From positions 930,001 through 994,000 of the forward strand of contig NZ_JACIDS010000001.1 of the NCBI RefSeq assembly GCF_014196455.1: a stretch of 64,000 nucleotides of DNA, in the 5' to 3' direction. The notes below the pieces were generated by a model. The model saw only the letters and a program-made list of their open reading frames with translations. It did no database searches and was not told the DNA's origin. Numbering within the stretch: position 1 is the first letter of the stretch; every line of letters starts with the position of its first letter. Source of the DNA: Kaistia hirudinis. GTDB lineage: Bacteria; Pseudomonadota; Alphaproteobacteria; Rhizobiales; Kaistiaceae. Both the position numbers and the translations under genes were made by a program. Shown here one piece after another: positions 18,071 through 26,668 of this stretch.

Positions 18071-18991
18071 ATGAGCAGACCGAGGATACTCCCCTGGCAG
18101 GACCGGCGCGGCGCCTTCTCGCTGCTGCGCGCAGCGGTATTCGTCGGCGTGTTCCTGCCCGGGCTCTGGCTCGTCTGGCGCGCCTTCGCCGGAACGCTCG
18201 GGCCGCGGGTGTGGATCGAGATCAACCATCAGAGCGGCCTCTGGGCCGTCCGGCTGCTGCTGCTGACGCTCGCGGTCACGCCGCTGCGGCACGTCTGGCA
18301 ATGGCCGGAGCTCGTCTTCGTGCGCCGGCCGCTCGGCGTCGCCGTCTTCGCCTATGTCGTGATCCACCTCGTCGCCTATGCCGGCGACATGGCGTGGGAT
18401 GTCGGCAAGGTCGCCTCGGAGATCGTGGCGCGGGTCTATCTCGCCATCGGCTTCATCGCGCTGATCATGCTGATCCCGCTCGCGATCACCTCCACCGACG
18501 GCATGATGCGGCGCATGGGCGGCCTCGAATGGCGGCGGCTGCATGTCCTGATCTACCCGATCGCGGCGCTCGCCACCGTGCATTTCTTCCTGCAATCGAA
18601 GCTCGGCGTGACCGAGCCGATCGCGATCGCTGCGCTCGCCGTGTGGCTCGGCCTCTGGCGCCTGCTGGCCGCTTGGCTCGGCGCGCCGCGCGTCGGCTCG
18701 CTCGCCGCCACGGCTCTGCTCGGTGCGGTCGTGGTGATCGGCACCGCCTTCGCCGAGGCCGGGTATTATTTCTGGAAGGTGCACGCCCCGCTCGCCCGCG
18801 TGCTGCCGACGAACTGGGCGCTCAATGCCGGCATCCGTCCAGCCTGGATCGTGGCGGCCGTGCTGGTCGCCGTGCTGGCCGTGGCGGTGATCCGCCGGTT
18901 GATGCCGGCCCGCGAGCCCAAGCGCCGGCGTCAGACGGCCTCTGCCGAAAAGCCGCCGGTCTCCTCGCAGCGGCAGGGGAATGCGGCATAG
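18071..18991 (+). CDS. msrQ: Heme-binding membrane subunit of methionine sulfoxide reductase system (YedZ family)
   Basis: Integral membrane b-type cytochrome of 306 aa that passes quinol electrons to the periplasmic molybdoenzyme MsrP, which repairs oxidised methionine. Six or more membrane helices are visible. The ferric-reductase-like core includes LLLTLAVTPLRH, VFAYVVIHLVAYAGD, GGLEWRRLHVLIYPIAALATVHFFLQSK, with conserved His residues likely to bind heme. ATG 18071 is preferred to a TTG at 18026. Its usual partner msrP is not adjacent, which is uncommon. Its last 61 bp overlap the end of the convergent amidohydrolase gene. The C-terminal tail is basic and not conserved. Confidence 0.9.
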   Translation: MSRPRILPWQDRRGAFSLLRAAVFVGVFLPGLWLVWRAFAGTLGPRVWIEINHQSGLWAVRLLLLTLAVTPLRHVWQWPELVFVRRPLGVAVFAYVVIHLVAYAGDMAWDVGKVASEIVARVYLAIGFIALIMLIPLAITSTDGMMRRMGGLEWRRLHVLIYPIAALATVHFFLQSKLGVTEPIAIAALAVWLGLWRLLAAWLGAPRVGSLAATALLGAVVVIGTAFAEAGYYFWKVHAPLARVLPTNWALNAGIRPAWIVAAVLVAVLAVAVIRRLMPAREPKRRRQTASAEKPPVSSQRQGNAA

Positions 18992-20466
18992 CGCTCGACG
19001 CGATAGGGCTTCGAGGAGAGGCCGCGGCAGAAGGCCGTGACCGCATCCTCGAGCTTCGCGACCTTCGCCGCCGCATCGGCATTGGCGCGCGCCATGTGAT
19101 CGCGCGCCGCCTCCGCCTCGACGGCGAGCCGCGCCAGATCGGCGGAGACATGGCGGCCGTCGCGGACGATGAAGCGGCCGTCGACCATGACATGGCGCAC
19201 CGCCGTCGCATCCTCGACCAGGACGAGCTGGTTGGCCGGGTCGTTGATCGGCGTCCAGTTCGGATGTTCGAGCGACAGGAAGACGATGTCGGCGCGCTTG
19301 CCCGGCGCGAGGACGCCGACATGCTCCATGCCGGCGAGCCGGGCGCCGCCTTCCGTCGCGGCGCGAACGATCTCCGGCGCGGTCAGCCATTTGCGGTGGT
19401 CGGGCTGGCGGACATAGGAGACCTGCGCGGCCGCTCGCATCGCCTCATACATGTTCTGATTGTCGGCCGAGGCCGGGCCGTCCGTGCCGATGGCGAGATT
19501 GACGCCGAGCTCCAGCATACGGCGCGAATCCGCGATGCCCGAGCCGAGGCGCATGTTCGAGCCGGGATTGTGCGAGATCGAGGCGCCCTTGTCGGCGAGG
19601 CGCTTCAGATCGTCGTCGTCTAGCCAGATGCCGTGCGCGACGGAGAAATGCGGTCCGAGCAGGCCGAGATCGTCGACATGGGCCAGCATCGACTTGCCGT
19701 AGCGCGCCTCGGCGGCGACGACCTGGTATTTCGCCTCGCCGATATGGCTCTGCATGACCGTGCCATACTCACGCACCAGCCGGTCCGAGCCGCGCATCAG
19801 TTCGTCCGAGCAATGCGTCGGAATGGTCGGCGCGACGCCGAGCTTCACGTGGTCGCGGTCATGCGGCCAGGTGCGGAGCGCCTCCTCCATCAGGCGGAGG
19901 ATCTCGGCCGCGTCCGTGCCGCCGCTCTCCGAGACGAGACCGCGCAGCTCCGGCGGCAGCGACTCGAGCAGCCCCGGCTGCGCCGCGTAGAAGCTCGTAT
20001 CGGCGAGCATCGGCGCCATCACCGCGCGGATGCCGGCATCGCGATAGGCCTGGCCCATCACGATCAGTTCCTCGATCGAGGCGACGGGCAGGCCGAAGGT
20101 CAGGTCATAGGCGAGCGTGCAGCCCTTCAGCGCCATCTCGATCGCGCCGAGATAGGTGTTGAGATATTTGATCTGCAGCGTCTGGTTGGCGAAGCGGGCC
20201 GGCGTGACGATCAGCAGCAGTTCGAGGTTCATCCGGTCGCGGAAGCCGCGCAGCAGCGCGCCCGAGCCATGGGTGTGGCCGTTGACGAGACCGGGATGCA
20301 GCAGATGGCGGCTCGCATCGACGCGCGTCGCATCCGCCGGCGCCTCGAGACCCGGCGCACCGATTGCGCGGATCGTGCCGTCCTCGATCAGGATGTCGCG
20401 GAACGGCGCATCGCGCCCCGCCGCATCGAGAACCCGCCCGCCCCGTAGAACCGTGAAATGCGCCAT
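18931..20466 (-). CDS. Amidohydrolase (ATZ/TRZ-SAH deaminase-like family)
   Basis: Metal-dependent hydrolase of 511 aa in the subgroup that includes S-adenosylhomocysteine/guanine-type deaminases and triazine hydrolases. Metal ligands seen are H64 and H66 (GLVNGHTHGSG), later SHIGEA, AHGIWLDDDDL, and the conserved Asp in GTDGPASADNQNMYEAMR. The C-terminal composite beta sandwich follows (GKRADIVFLSLEHPNW). ATG 20466 has GGAG six bases upstream. The natural substrate cannot be told from sequence. The end overlaps msrQ tail to tail. Confidence 0.85.
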   Translation of the reverse strand: MAHFTVLRGGRVLDAAGRDAPFRDILIEDGTIRAIGAPGLEAPADATRVDASRHLLHPGLVNGHTHGSGALLRGFRDRMNLELLLIVTPARFANQTLQIKYLNTYLGAIEMALKGCTLAYDLTFGLPVASIEELIVMGQAYRDAGIRAVMAPMLADTSFYAAQPGLLESLPPELRGLVSESGGTDAAEILRLMEEALRTWPHDRDHVKLGVAPTIPTHCSDELMRGSDRLVREYGTVMQSHIGEAKYQVVAAEARYGKSMLAHVDDLGLLGPHFSVAHGIWLDDDDLKRLADKGASISHNPGSNMRLGSGIADSRRMLELGVNLAIGTDGPASADNQNMYEAMRAAAQVSYVRQPDHRKWLTAPEIVRAATEGGARLAGMEHVGVLAPGKRADIVFLSLEHPNWTPINDPANQLVLVEDATAVRHVMVDGRFIVRDGRHVSADLARLAVEAEAARDHMARANADAAAKVAKLEDAVTAFCRGLSSKPYRVERYAAFPCRCEETGGFSAEAV

Positions 20467-20647
20467 CGCGCTCCGCTCCCTGTTGCCGGCGGGGACGCTA
20501 TCAGGTCTCGCCACGGGGGCAAACACCGCGCGACCCGCATCTGGCACCGAAACGAGCCTGCCTGAAATTGAGGCTTGCGTCGCTCATTTAGGTAAGCAAC
20601 ACTGACCTAGTGGGAGTCTTCTCAGGCAGCCATCGGCGGAAACCGGC

Positions 20648-21259
20648 ATGTCCCTCAGCAGTCCCTCGCTTGCCCATTCGCCCTATGAGGACACGCTGGC
20701 GTTCGTCATAGGCACGCTGTTCGTCGCGCTCGGCCTGACCGTACTGAAGGCGGCCGGCCTCGGCGTCGGCAGCACGGCCGGCATCGCCTTCCTCGTCTAT
20801 CTGACGACCCATGCCGATTTCGGCACCGTGTTCTTCCTGATCAACGTGCCGGTCTTCGTCTTCGCCTATGTCACACTCGGCCGCGCCTATCTGGTTCGCT
20901 CGGTGCTCGCGACCGGGCTCCTGTCGCTGGAGGCGAGCCTGCTGCCGCGGCTGTTCACGATCGGCCATGTCGAGCCGATCTTCGCGGCCATGCTGGGCGG
21001 ACTGCTCTGCGGCATGGGCATGCTGGCGCTGGTGCGGCACAGGGCGGGCGTCGGCGGCTTCATGATGGTCGCCGTCTTCCTGCAGGAGCGCTATGGCTGG
21101 CGCGCGGGCCGCGTGCTCATGGTCGCGGATGCCGTCGTCGTCGGGGCGGCGTTCCTGCTGATGGAGCCGCTGCATGTCGCGCTCTCGATTGTCGCGACGC
21201 TCTGCCTCAACCTCGTCCTGGCGCTCTATCACAAGCCCGGACGCTATGCGGGATTCTAG
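20648..21259 (+). CDS. YitT-family membrane protein
   Basis: Inner-membrane protein of 203 aa with five to six hydrophobic segments, the first at about residues 17-37. The pattern LGLTVLKAAGLGVGSTAGIAFLVYLTT and the GGLLCGMGMLALVRHRAGVGGFMMVAVFLQ block match the YitT/DUF161 family, whose transport substrate is unsettled. It is transcribed divergently from the amidohydrolase with 181 bp between. Its stop overlaps the end of the convergent paiB-like gene by four bases. Confidence 0.8.
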   Translation: MSLSSPSLAHSPYEDTLAFVIGTLFVALGLTVLKAAGLGVGSTAGIAFLVYLTTHADFGTVFFLINVPVFVFAYVTLGRAYLVRSVLATGLLSLEASLLPRLFTIGHVEPIFAAMLGGLLCGMGMLALVRHRAGVGGFMMVAVFLQERYGWRAGRVLMVADAVVVGAAFLLMEPLHVALSIVATLCLNLVLALYHKPGRYAGF

Positions 21260-21900
21260 TCGCGGCTGATATCGCCGCATTGCTCGACGAGGTCGGCCAT
21301 GTCGCCCTTCTCGGGCGCTTCCTGCCTGAGGCCGTCGACGACGCCCTGGCGATCGGCGGCGGAGCGGTTCTGGCTGACCTTCCACTTGCCCTCGATGCGC
21401 GCGATCGGGATCTCGAGCCCGACGATCCCCTTGATCTGTCCGGCCAGGAAATCCGCCGGCGCATCTTCGACGCCCCAGGGATGCTCCCGGCTCGCCTCCC
21501 GCGACAGCGTGAGATCGCCGATCTGACCGCGGAGCCAGGTCTCGTCGTCGATGACGCGGGGCGTGCCCCAGGCGTGAACCGTCGCATAGTTCCAGGTCGG
21601 CACGACCTTGCCGTGCTCGCGCTTCGATGCGTACCAGCTCGGCGTCACATAGGCGTCAGGTCCCTGGAACAGCACCATGACCTCGGCGCCCTGCCTGAGC
21701 GCCGCCAGCTGGTCATTGGCCTTGGCGAGATGGGCGCGCAGCAGGCCCTTCTCGGTGGCGGCCTCATCGACGAGGAACGGGATCGGGTTGGCCATCAAGC
21801 CGCCCGCCCCGGCGCTGACGAGCATGCCCAGCGGATGCGCGCGGATGAAGGCGTGCAGCACCTCGAGCCGATCCTCGCGAAAGGCGGGCGGCCTATACAT
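21256..21900 (-). CDS. FMN-binding negative transcriptional regulator (PaiB family)
   Basis: PaiB-like split-barrel flavin-binding protein, 214 aa. The family opening MYRPPAFRED marks the start at 21900. It is followed by LEVLHAFIRAHPLGMLVS, NPIPFLVD, LLRAHLAKANDQ and the hallmark VLFQGPDAYVTPSWYASK...VPTWNYATVHAWG. It ends with LAGQIKGIVGLEIPI and SQNRSAADR. Bacillus PaiB affects sporulation and protease genes; its role here is unknown. The start overlaps the end of the kamA-like gene by eight bases, so it is probably translated from the same mRNA as epmA and kamA. Confidence 0.92.
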   Translation of the reverse strand: MYRPPAFREDRLEVLHAFIRAHPLGMLVSAGAGGLMANPIPFLVDEAATEKGLLRAHLAKANDQLAALRQGAEVMVLFQGPDAYVTPSWYASKREHGKVVPTWNYATVHAWGTPRVIDDETWLRGQIGDLTLSREASREHPWGVEDAPADFLAGQIKGIVGLEIPIARIEGKWKVSQNRSAADRQGVVDGLRQEAPEKGDMADLVEQCGDISRD

Positions 21901-22993
21901 GACGCGCCTCATCGCCATCGACGCCATAGACATGCTCTTGGCCGTCCGGATCGATGACGATGCCGTCGCCGACATAATCCGGCCCGACCGGCACCTTGCC
22001 GTAGCCACCGGGGATGTCGAGCACATAGGTCGGCTGGGCGAGGCCGGAGAGGCGGCCGCGCAGCGCGCGCATCAGCGCCCTGCCCTCCTCGATCGTCGTG
22101 CGGAAATGGCTCGTTCCGGGCGCGAGGTCGCCGTGATGCAGATAATAGGGCTTCACCCGCGCCTCGACGAAGGCGCGCATCAGCGCGGCCATGGTCTCGG
22201 GGTCGTCGTTGACGCCTTTCAGCAGCACGGTCTGGCTGACCAGCGGGATGCCGGCATCGGCAAGGCGCGCCAGCGCGGCGCGCGCCTCCGGCGTGAATTC
22301 GCGCGGATGATTGGCATGGACGGCGACATAGACCGTCTTGCCGCAGCCCTTGAGGACGGAGACGAGCTCCGCCGAGATGCGCGGCGGATCGACGACCGGC
22401 ACGCGCGTATGGAAGCGCAGGATGCGCACGTGATCGAGGCTCGCCAGCCGTTCCAGCAGCGCGCCCAACCGGCGCGGCGCGACGACGAGCGGATCGCCGC
22501 CCGTGATCACGATCTCCCACACTTCGGGATGAGCGCGGAGATAGGCGAGCGCGGCCTCCAGCTCATCGTCACCCATCAGCGTCGGCCCGCCCGGACCGAC
22601 GCTCTCGCGGCGGAAGCAGAAGCGGCAATAGACGGCGCAGACATGCACGAGCTTCAGCAGCACGCGGTCGGGATAGCGATGGACGAGGCCGGGCACCGGA
22701 CTATGCACGTCGTCGCCGATCGGGTCGGCGCGCTCCTCCGGCCGATGATCCAGCTCGCGACTGTCGGGCAGGAACTGGCGCGCGATCGGATCGGACGGAT
22801 CGGCCGGGTCGACGAGATCGGCCATGGCCGGCGTCACGGCGATCGCGTAGCGGGCGGCCACGTCCTGCAGCCCCTCCAGCGCCTCGGGCGGCGCGAGGCC
22901 GGCCTCGACGAGGCTTTGCGGCGTGCGCAGCGTGAGCGGCTTTTCGATCGGAACGACGGGAGAGCGCGGCATGATCCGCCTCTCTTCGATCAT
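21893..22993 (-). CDS. epmB: Lysine 2,3-aminomutase-like radical SAM enzyme (EpmB type)
   Basis: Radical SAM/PLP enzyme, 366 aa, that converts L-lysine to beta-lysine; in this context it should supply EpmA for EF-P modification. The [4Fe-4S] motif CxxxCxxC is C119, C123 and C126 (CAVYCRFCFRRE). Family blocks ITGGDPL, TRVPVVDPPRI, HANHPREFTPE and YYLHHGDLAPGTSHFRTTIEEG are present, as is a late GKVPVGPDYV. The length suits the short EpmB type rather than clostridial KamA. The start overlaps the epmA stop by ATGA. The function rests on family plus the tight epmA-efp neighbourhood. Confidence 0.92.
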   Translation of the reverse strand: MIEERRIMPRSPVVPIEKPLTLRTPQSLVEAGLAPPEALEGLQDVAARYAIAVTPAMADLVDPADPSDPIARQFLPDSRELDHRPEERADPIGDDVHSPVPGLVHRYPDRVLLKLVHVCAVYCRFCFRRESVGPGGPTLMGDDELEAALAYLRAHPEVWEIVITGGDPLVVAPRRLGALLERLASLDHVRILRFHTRVPVVDPPRISAELVSVLKGCGKTVYVAVHANHPREFTPEARAALARLADAGIPLVSQTVLLKGVNDDPETMAALMRAFVEARVKPYYLHHGDLAPGTSHFRTTIEEGRALMRALRGRLSGLAQPTYVLDIPGGYGKVPVGPDYVGDGIVIDPDGQEHVYGVDGDEARHV

Positions 22994-24036
22994 TCGGCCA
23001 TCGGTGTCCAGATCACGTCGGTGATCCGCGTGGCGCCGGTGGCCAGCATGACGAGCCGGTCGAAGCCGAGCGCGATGCCCGCCGCGTCCGGCATGATCGC
23101 CAGCGCGGCGAGGAAATCCTCGTCGAGCGGATAGCGCACGCCATAGACGCGCTGCTTCTCGTCCATCTCGGCGAGGAAGCGGCGGCGCTGCTCGGCCGGG
23201 TCGGTCAGCTCCCCGAAGCCATTGGCGAGTTCCAGCGCGCAGCCATAGAGCTCGAAGCGCTCGGAGAGGCGCGGATCATCGGCCTTGCGCCGCGCCAGCG
23301 CCGCCTCGGCGATCGGGTAGTCCATCAGGATGGTCGGCCGGCCGATGCCGAGATGCGGCTCCACCTTCTCGACGAGGATGCGGCTGAAGATGTCGCTCCA
23401 AGTGTCGTCCTCGGCAAGGCGGATGCCGGCCTCCCGCGCCGCCGCCGCGAACGCCGCGCCGTCCGTCGCGCCGCCGGGCTCGATCGTCGCGAGCAGGTCG
23501 ATGCCGGCGAAGCGCGCGAACGCCTCCGGCACGCCGAGGCGCTCCGGCTCGGCGAAGGGGTCGCATGCGAGGCCGCGATGGCGGAACGTCCTGCTTCCGG
23601 CAGCCTCGGCCGCCGCCGCCATCAGCCGCGCGCAGTCCTCCATGAGCGCCGAATAGGGCTCGCCGACGCGATACCATTCGAGCATCGCGAACTCGGCGGC
23701 GTGGCGGGCGCCCTCCTCGCGATTACGGAAAACGGGGCCGAGCGTCCAGATCCGCGTCTCGCCCGCGGCGAGCAGCTTCTTGGCCGAGAATTCCGGCGAC
23801 GTGTGCAGATAAAGCGGCTTCCGCCGCCCATCGGGATAAAGCCGCTCCGTGGCGAAGGCGTGCAGATGCGCCTCATTGCCGGGCGAGACCTGCAGCACGC
23901 CGCATTCGACCTCCGTGAAGCCGGCCTCGGCGAAATAGCCGGCGACGCGCGCCTTGATGCGGCCACGCGCGAGAAGCAGCGGCCGGCGGTCGGCGTGGAC
24001 ATGCGGCGTCCACCAGGGCGAAGCGATTGGCGTCAT
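22990..24036 (-). CDS. epmA: EF-P--(R)-beta-lysine ligase
   Basis: Truncated class II lysyl-tRNA-synthetase paralogue (PoxA/GenX), 348 aa, lacking the anticodon-binding domain. It activates beta-lysine and attaches it to the conserved lysine of EF-P. Class II motifs are visible: motif 2 [21 protein letters not shown], and motif 3 [18 protein letters not shown] 24036 (MTPIASPWW) is preferred over one at 24060. It is divergent from efp with 155 bp between and translationally coupled to epmB, so the modification genes are one operon. Confidence 0.95.
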   Translation of the reverse strand: MTPIASPWWTPHVHADRRPLLLARGRIKARVAGYFAEAGFTEVECGVLQVSPGNEAHLHAFATERLYPDGRRKPLYLHTSPEFSAKKLLAAGETRIWTLGPVFRNREEGARHAAEFAMLEWYRVGEPYSALMEDCARLMAAAAEAAGSRTFRHRGLACDPFAEPERLGVPEAFARFAGIDLLATIEPGGATDGAAFAAAAREAGIRLAEDDTWSDIFSRILVEKVEPHLGIGRPTILMDYPIAEAALARRKADDPRLSERFELYGCALELANGFGELTDPAEQRRRFLAEMDEKQRVYGVRYPLDEDFLAALAIMPDAAGIALGFDRLVMLATGATRITDVIWTPMAE

Positions 24037-24191
24037 GGGATCACCAACTGCCCGACGCATTCGGAGAGTTCAAGCCGTCCGGCGACAGGCGGCGCATGAG
24101 TTTGCACTGGCGCAGACGTGCGGAATCGGTATGGTGCGCGCCAATCCGCGCCGGTTTTCCGGTGCCGCGCCTTAGATCGAGGAAAGTTTCA

Positions 24192-24758
24192 GTGAAGGTC
24201 ATCGCCAGCCAGATCCGCAAGGGCAACATCATCGAGATCGATGGCAAGCTCTACGTCGTGCTCATCGCCGAGAGCTTCCACCCCGGCAAGGGCACGCCGA
24301 CGACGCAGATCGACATGCGCCGCCTCTCGGACGGTGTGAAGATTTCGAACCGCTACAAGACCACCGAGCAGGTCGAGCGCGCCTTCGTCGAAGACCGTGA
24401 CTTCTCCTACCTGTTCAAGGACGGCGAATCCTACACCTTCATGAACACGGAGAACTACGACCAGATCTCCGTTTCGGCCGATGTCGTCGGCGATTACGCG
24501 CCCTATCTGCAGGAAGGCATGGTCGTCCGCCTGTCGATCTTCCAGGACCAGGCCGTCGCAATCGAACTGCCGCAGCGCATGACGCTCGAAGTCGTCGAGA
24601 CCGAGCCGACCACCAAGGGCCAGACCGCCTCGTCCTCCTTCAAGCCGGCCATCCTGTCGAACGGCGTCCGTTCGATGGTTCCGCCGCATATCGGACCGGG
24701 CACGCGCATCGTCGTCATGACCGCCGACGGCTCCTACGTCGAGCGCGCCAAGGACTGA
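24192..24758 (+). CDS. efp: Translation elongation factor P
   Basis: EF-P, 188 aa, binds between the ribosomal P and E sites and rescues stalling at proline stretches. The KOW domain carries the modified tip PGKG with the target lysine at residue 33 (K34 in E. coli numbering). Two OB domains follow (the signature region near 150 reads [23 protein letters not shown] in part). The start is GTG at 24192 with GAGGAAAG upstream. The tip lysine and the presence of epmA/epmB next door show that it is the beta-lysylated type. Confidence 0.97.
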   Translation: MKVIASQIRKGNIIEIDGKLYVVLIAESFHPGKGTPTTQIDMRRLSDGVKISNRYKTTEQVERAFVEDRDFSYLFKDGESYTFMNTENYDQISVSADVVGDYAPYLQEGMVVRLSIFQDQAVAIELPQRMTLEVVETEPTTKGQTASSSFKPAILSNGVRSMVPPHIGPGTRIVVMTADGSYVERAKD

Positions 24759-24911
24759 GGCACGCCGCGGGCCTCCCCCGACCCGCGACGAACGACGGCT
24801 GTTGTCGACATGCCACGCAGGCCCACAAGTGGCCTGCTTGGCTTGACCACACGCCATGGTTAACCGATTGTTCAAGGATCACGAGCGAGTCTGGCCTGCC
24901 CGGACGGGCTC

Positions 24912-26501
24912 GTGTGGATCTTGCGGATCGCAGTATCGGGGGAGTGGCTGCGCGTGAGGTCGCGGGCTTTATTGGATCTTGCGATCGCGGTCAGCATCGC
25001 GGCCCTGCTCTCGGCGCTTCTGGTCGGGGTGGATGGCATTGCGTCCGGCCGCGCCGTCAGTCCATGGATCCCAGCTGCACTCGGCCTGCTTTCCGGCCTG
25101 GGCGGCGCCGCCGTCGCCTATATGCTCTGGCGCGAACGCGGCGCCGAGGCGCGCGCGGCCCAGGCGCCTGCCCGCTTCGCTTCCGCCCCCGTCCATCAGA
25201 CTGATCCGCTCACACGGCTGCTGGACCGCACAGCCTTTCTCGGCGCGCTCGCCCGCGTGATCGAGGCACGGCGTCTCGACGGCCCGCATTTCGCGCTCTT
25301 CACCGTCGATCTCGATCATTTCCGCAACGTCAACGACGTGCACGGCCATGCCGTGGGCGACACGGTGCTGATCGAGACGGCCCGGCGCATGTCGATCTTC
25401 AATGGGCGCGGCACGACGATCGCCCGCCTCGGCGGCGACGAGTTCGGCCTGCTGCTCGAACTCGACACGATCGACAACACGCCCGAGCATCTCGCCCGCC
25501 GCATGCTGGAGACGCTCTCCGCGCCGATCTCGATCCCGCAGGGCCTGCTCCGCGTCGGCGCGACGATCGGCGTCGCGACATCGGAATTTCGCAATGCCGG
25601 CAGCGAGGAGCTGATGCGCGCCGCCAACCTCGCCCTCGCCGAGGGCAAGCGGACGCGGCGCGGATCGATCCGCTTCTTCGAGGCCGGCATGGACGAGGCG
25701 CTGCGGCTGCGCTCGACCCTCGAGGCGGATCTGCGCCGCGCCATCGCCGCGGGCGAGATCGTGCCCTTCTATCAGCCGCTGATCGCGCTCGACGACGGAC
25801 GCCTGACCGGCTTCGAGGTGCTGGCGCGCTGGCAGCATCCGCAATATGGCCTGATCCCGCCGGCGTCCTTCATTCCGCTCGCCGAGGAACTCGGCCGCGT
25901 CGGCGATCTCTTCTACCAGATCCTCACCACGGCCTGCGCCGATGCGCGCAACTGGCCGGGCGAACTCGGCATTTCGGTCAATGTCTCGCCGACCCAGTTC
26001 GCCGAGCCGCAGCTGGCGACGCGGATCCTCGCCATCCTGCGCGAGACCGGCATGAGCCCCGCGCGCCTCGAACTCGAGATCACCGAGAATGCGCTGGTCG
26101 ACGAGGTGTCCTCGGCGCGCCAGAGCCTGATCGCGCTCCGCGAAGCCGGAGTCGCCGTGGCGCTCGACGATTTCGGCACCGGCTATTCGAGCCTCCGCCA
26201 TCTCTCGGACCTGCCAATCGACCGGGTCAAGATCGACCGGCTCTTCGTCGAAGGCGCGCGCAAGAATGTCGACAATTGGCGGATGGTGCGCGCCATCGTC
26301 CAGCTCGCCCACGCGCTCGACCTCGAGACGACGGCGGAGGGCATCGAGATCGCGGATGTCGCCGATATCCTGCGCGATGTCGGCTGCGACATCGGCCAGG
26401 GCTTCCTGTTCGGCCATCCCAAGCCCGCCGACGCGACGCTCGACTGGCTCCGCGAGCTGGTCGGCAATCCGATCGGCGTCCTGCCGCGCCTGGCGATCTA
26501 G
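24912..26501 (+). CDS. Membrane-bound GGDEF-EAL protein (c-di-GMP turnover)
   Basis: Protein of 529 aa with two N-terminal membrane helices (about 20-42 and 52-72) and no recognisable sensor domain. A GGDEF domain has an intact active-site motif GGDEF at 174-178. An EAL domain has E302 in the variant FEVLARW, NVSPTQF, LEITEN, LDDFGTGYSS (D419, D420) and KIDR. All main metal and catalytic residues of a phosphodiesterase look present, so both activities are possible. The start is GTG at 24912. It sits between efp and a lipase without tight coupling. Confidence 0.93.
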   Translation: MWILRIAVSGEWLRVRSRALLDLAIAVSIAALLSALLVGVDGIASGRAVSPWIPAALGLLSGLGGAAVAYMLWRERGAEARAAQAPARFASAPVHQTDPLTRLLDRTAFLGALARVIEARRLDGPHFALFTVDLDHFRNVNDVHGHAVGDTVLIETARRMSIFNGRGTTIARLGGDEFGLLLELDTIDNTPEHLARRMLETLSAPISIPQGLLRVGATIGVATSEFRNAGSEELMRAANLALAEGKRTRRGSIRFFEAGMDEALRLRSTLEADLRRAIAAGEIVPFYQPLIALDDGRLTGFEVLARWQHPQYGLIPPASFIPLAEELGRVGDLFYQILTTACADARNWPGELGISVNVSPTQFAEPQLATRILAILRETGMSPARLELEITENALVDEVSSARQSLIALREAGVAVALDDFGTGYSSLRHLSDLPIDRVKIDRLFVEGARKNVDNWRMVRAIVQLAHALDLETTAEGIEIADVADILRDVGCDIGQGFLFGHPKPADATLDWLRELVGNPIGVLPRLAI

Positions 26502-26668
26502 GCCCGCCGCATCCGGATAACCCGTCGTTCAGCCTGGCGGAGGTCCTCAGCTTGACCTTTCCGTCACGCCATGACGAAGCTCTAGCCGGGCTGCTGTCCG
26601 CATTCATCTTCCGGACGCGGCCGAACCGGCGTCAACGCCCGAGCAGCCGGATGAAGGAGGAGGCTTCC

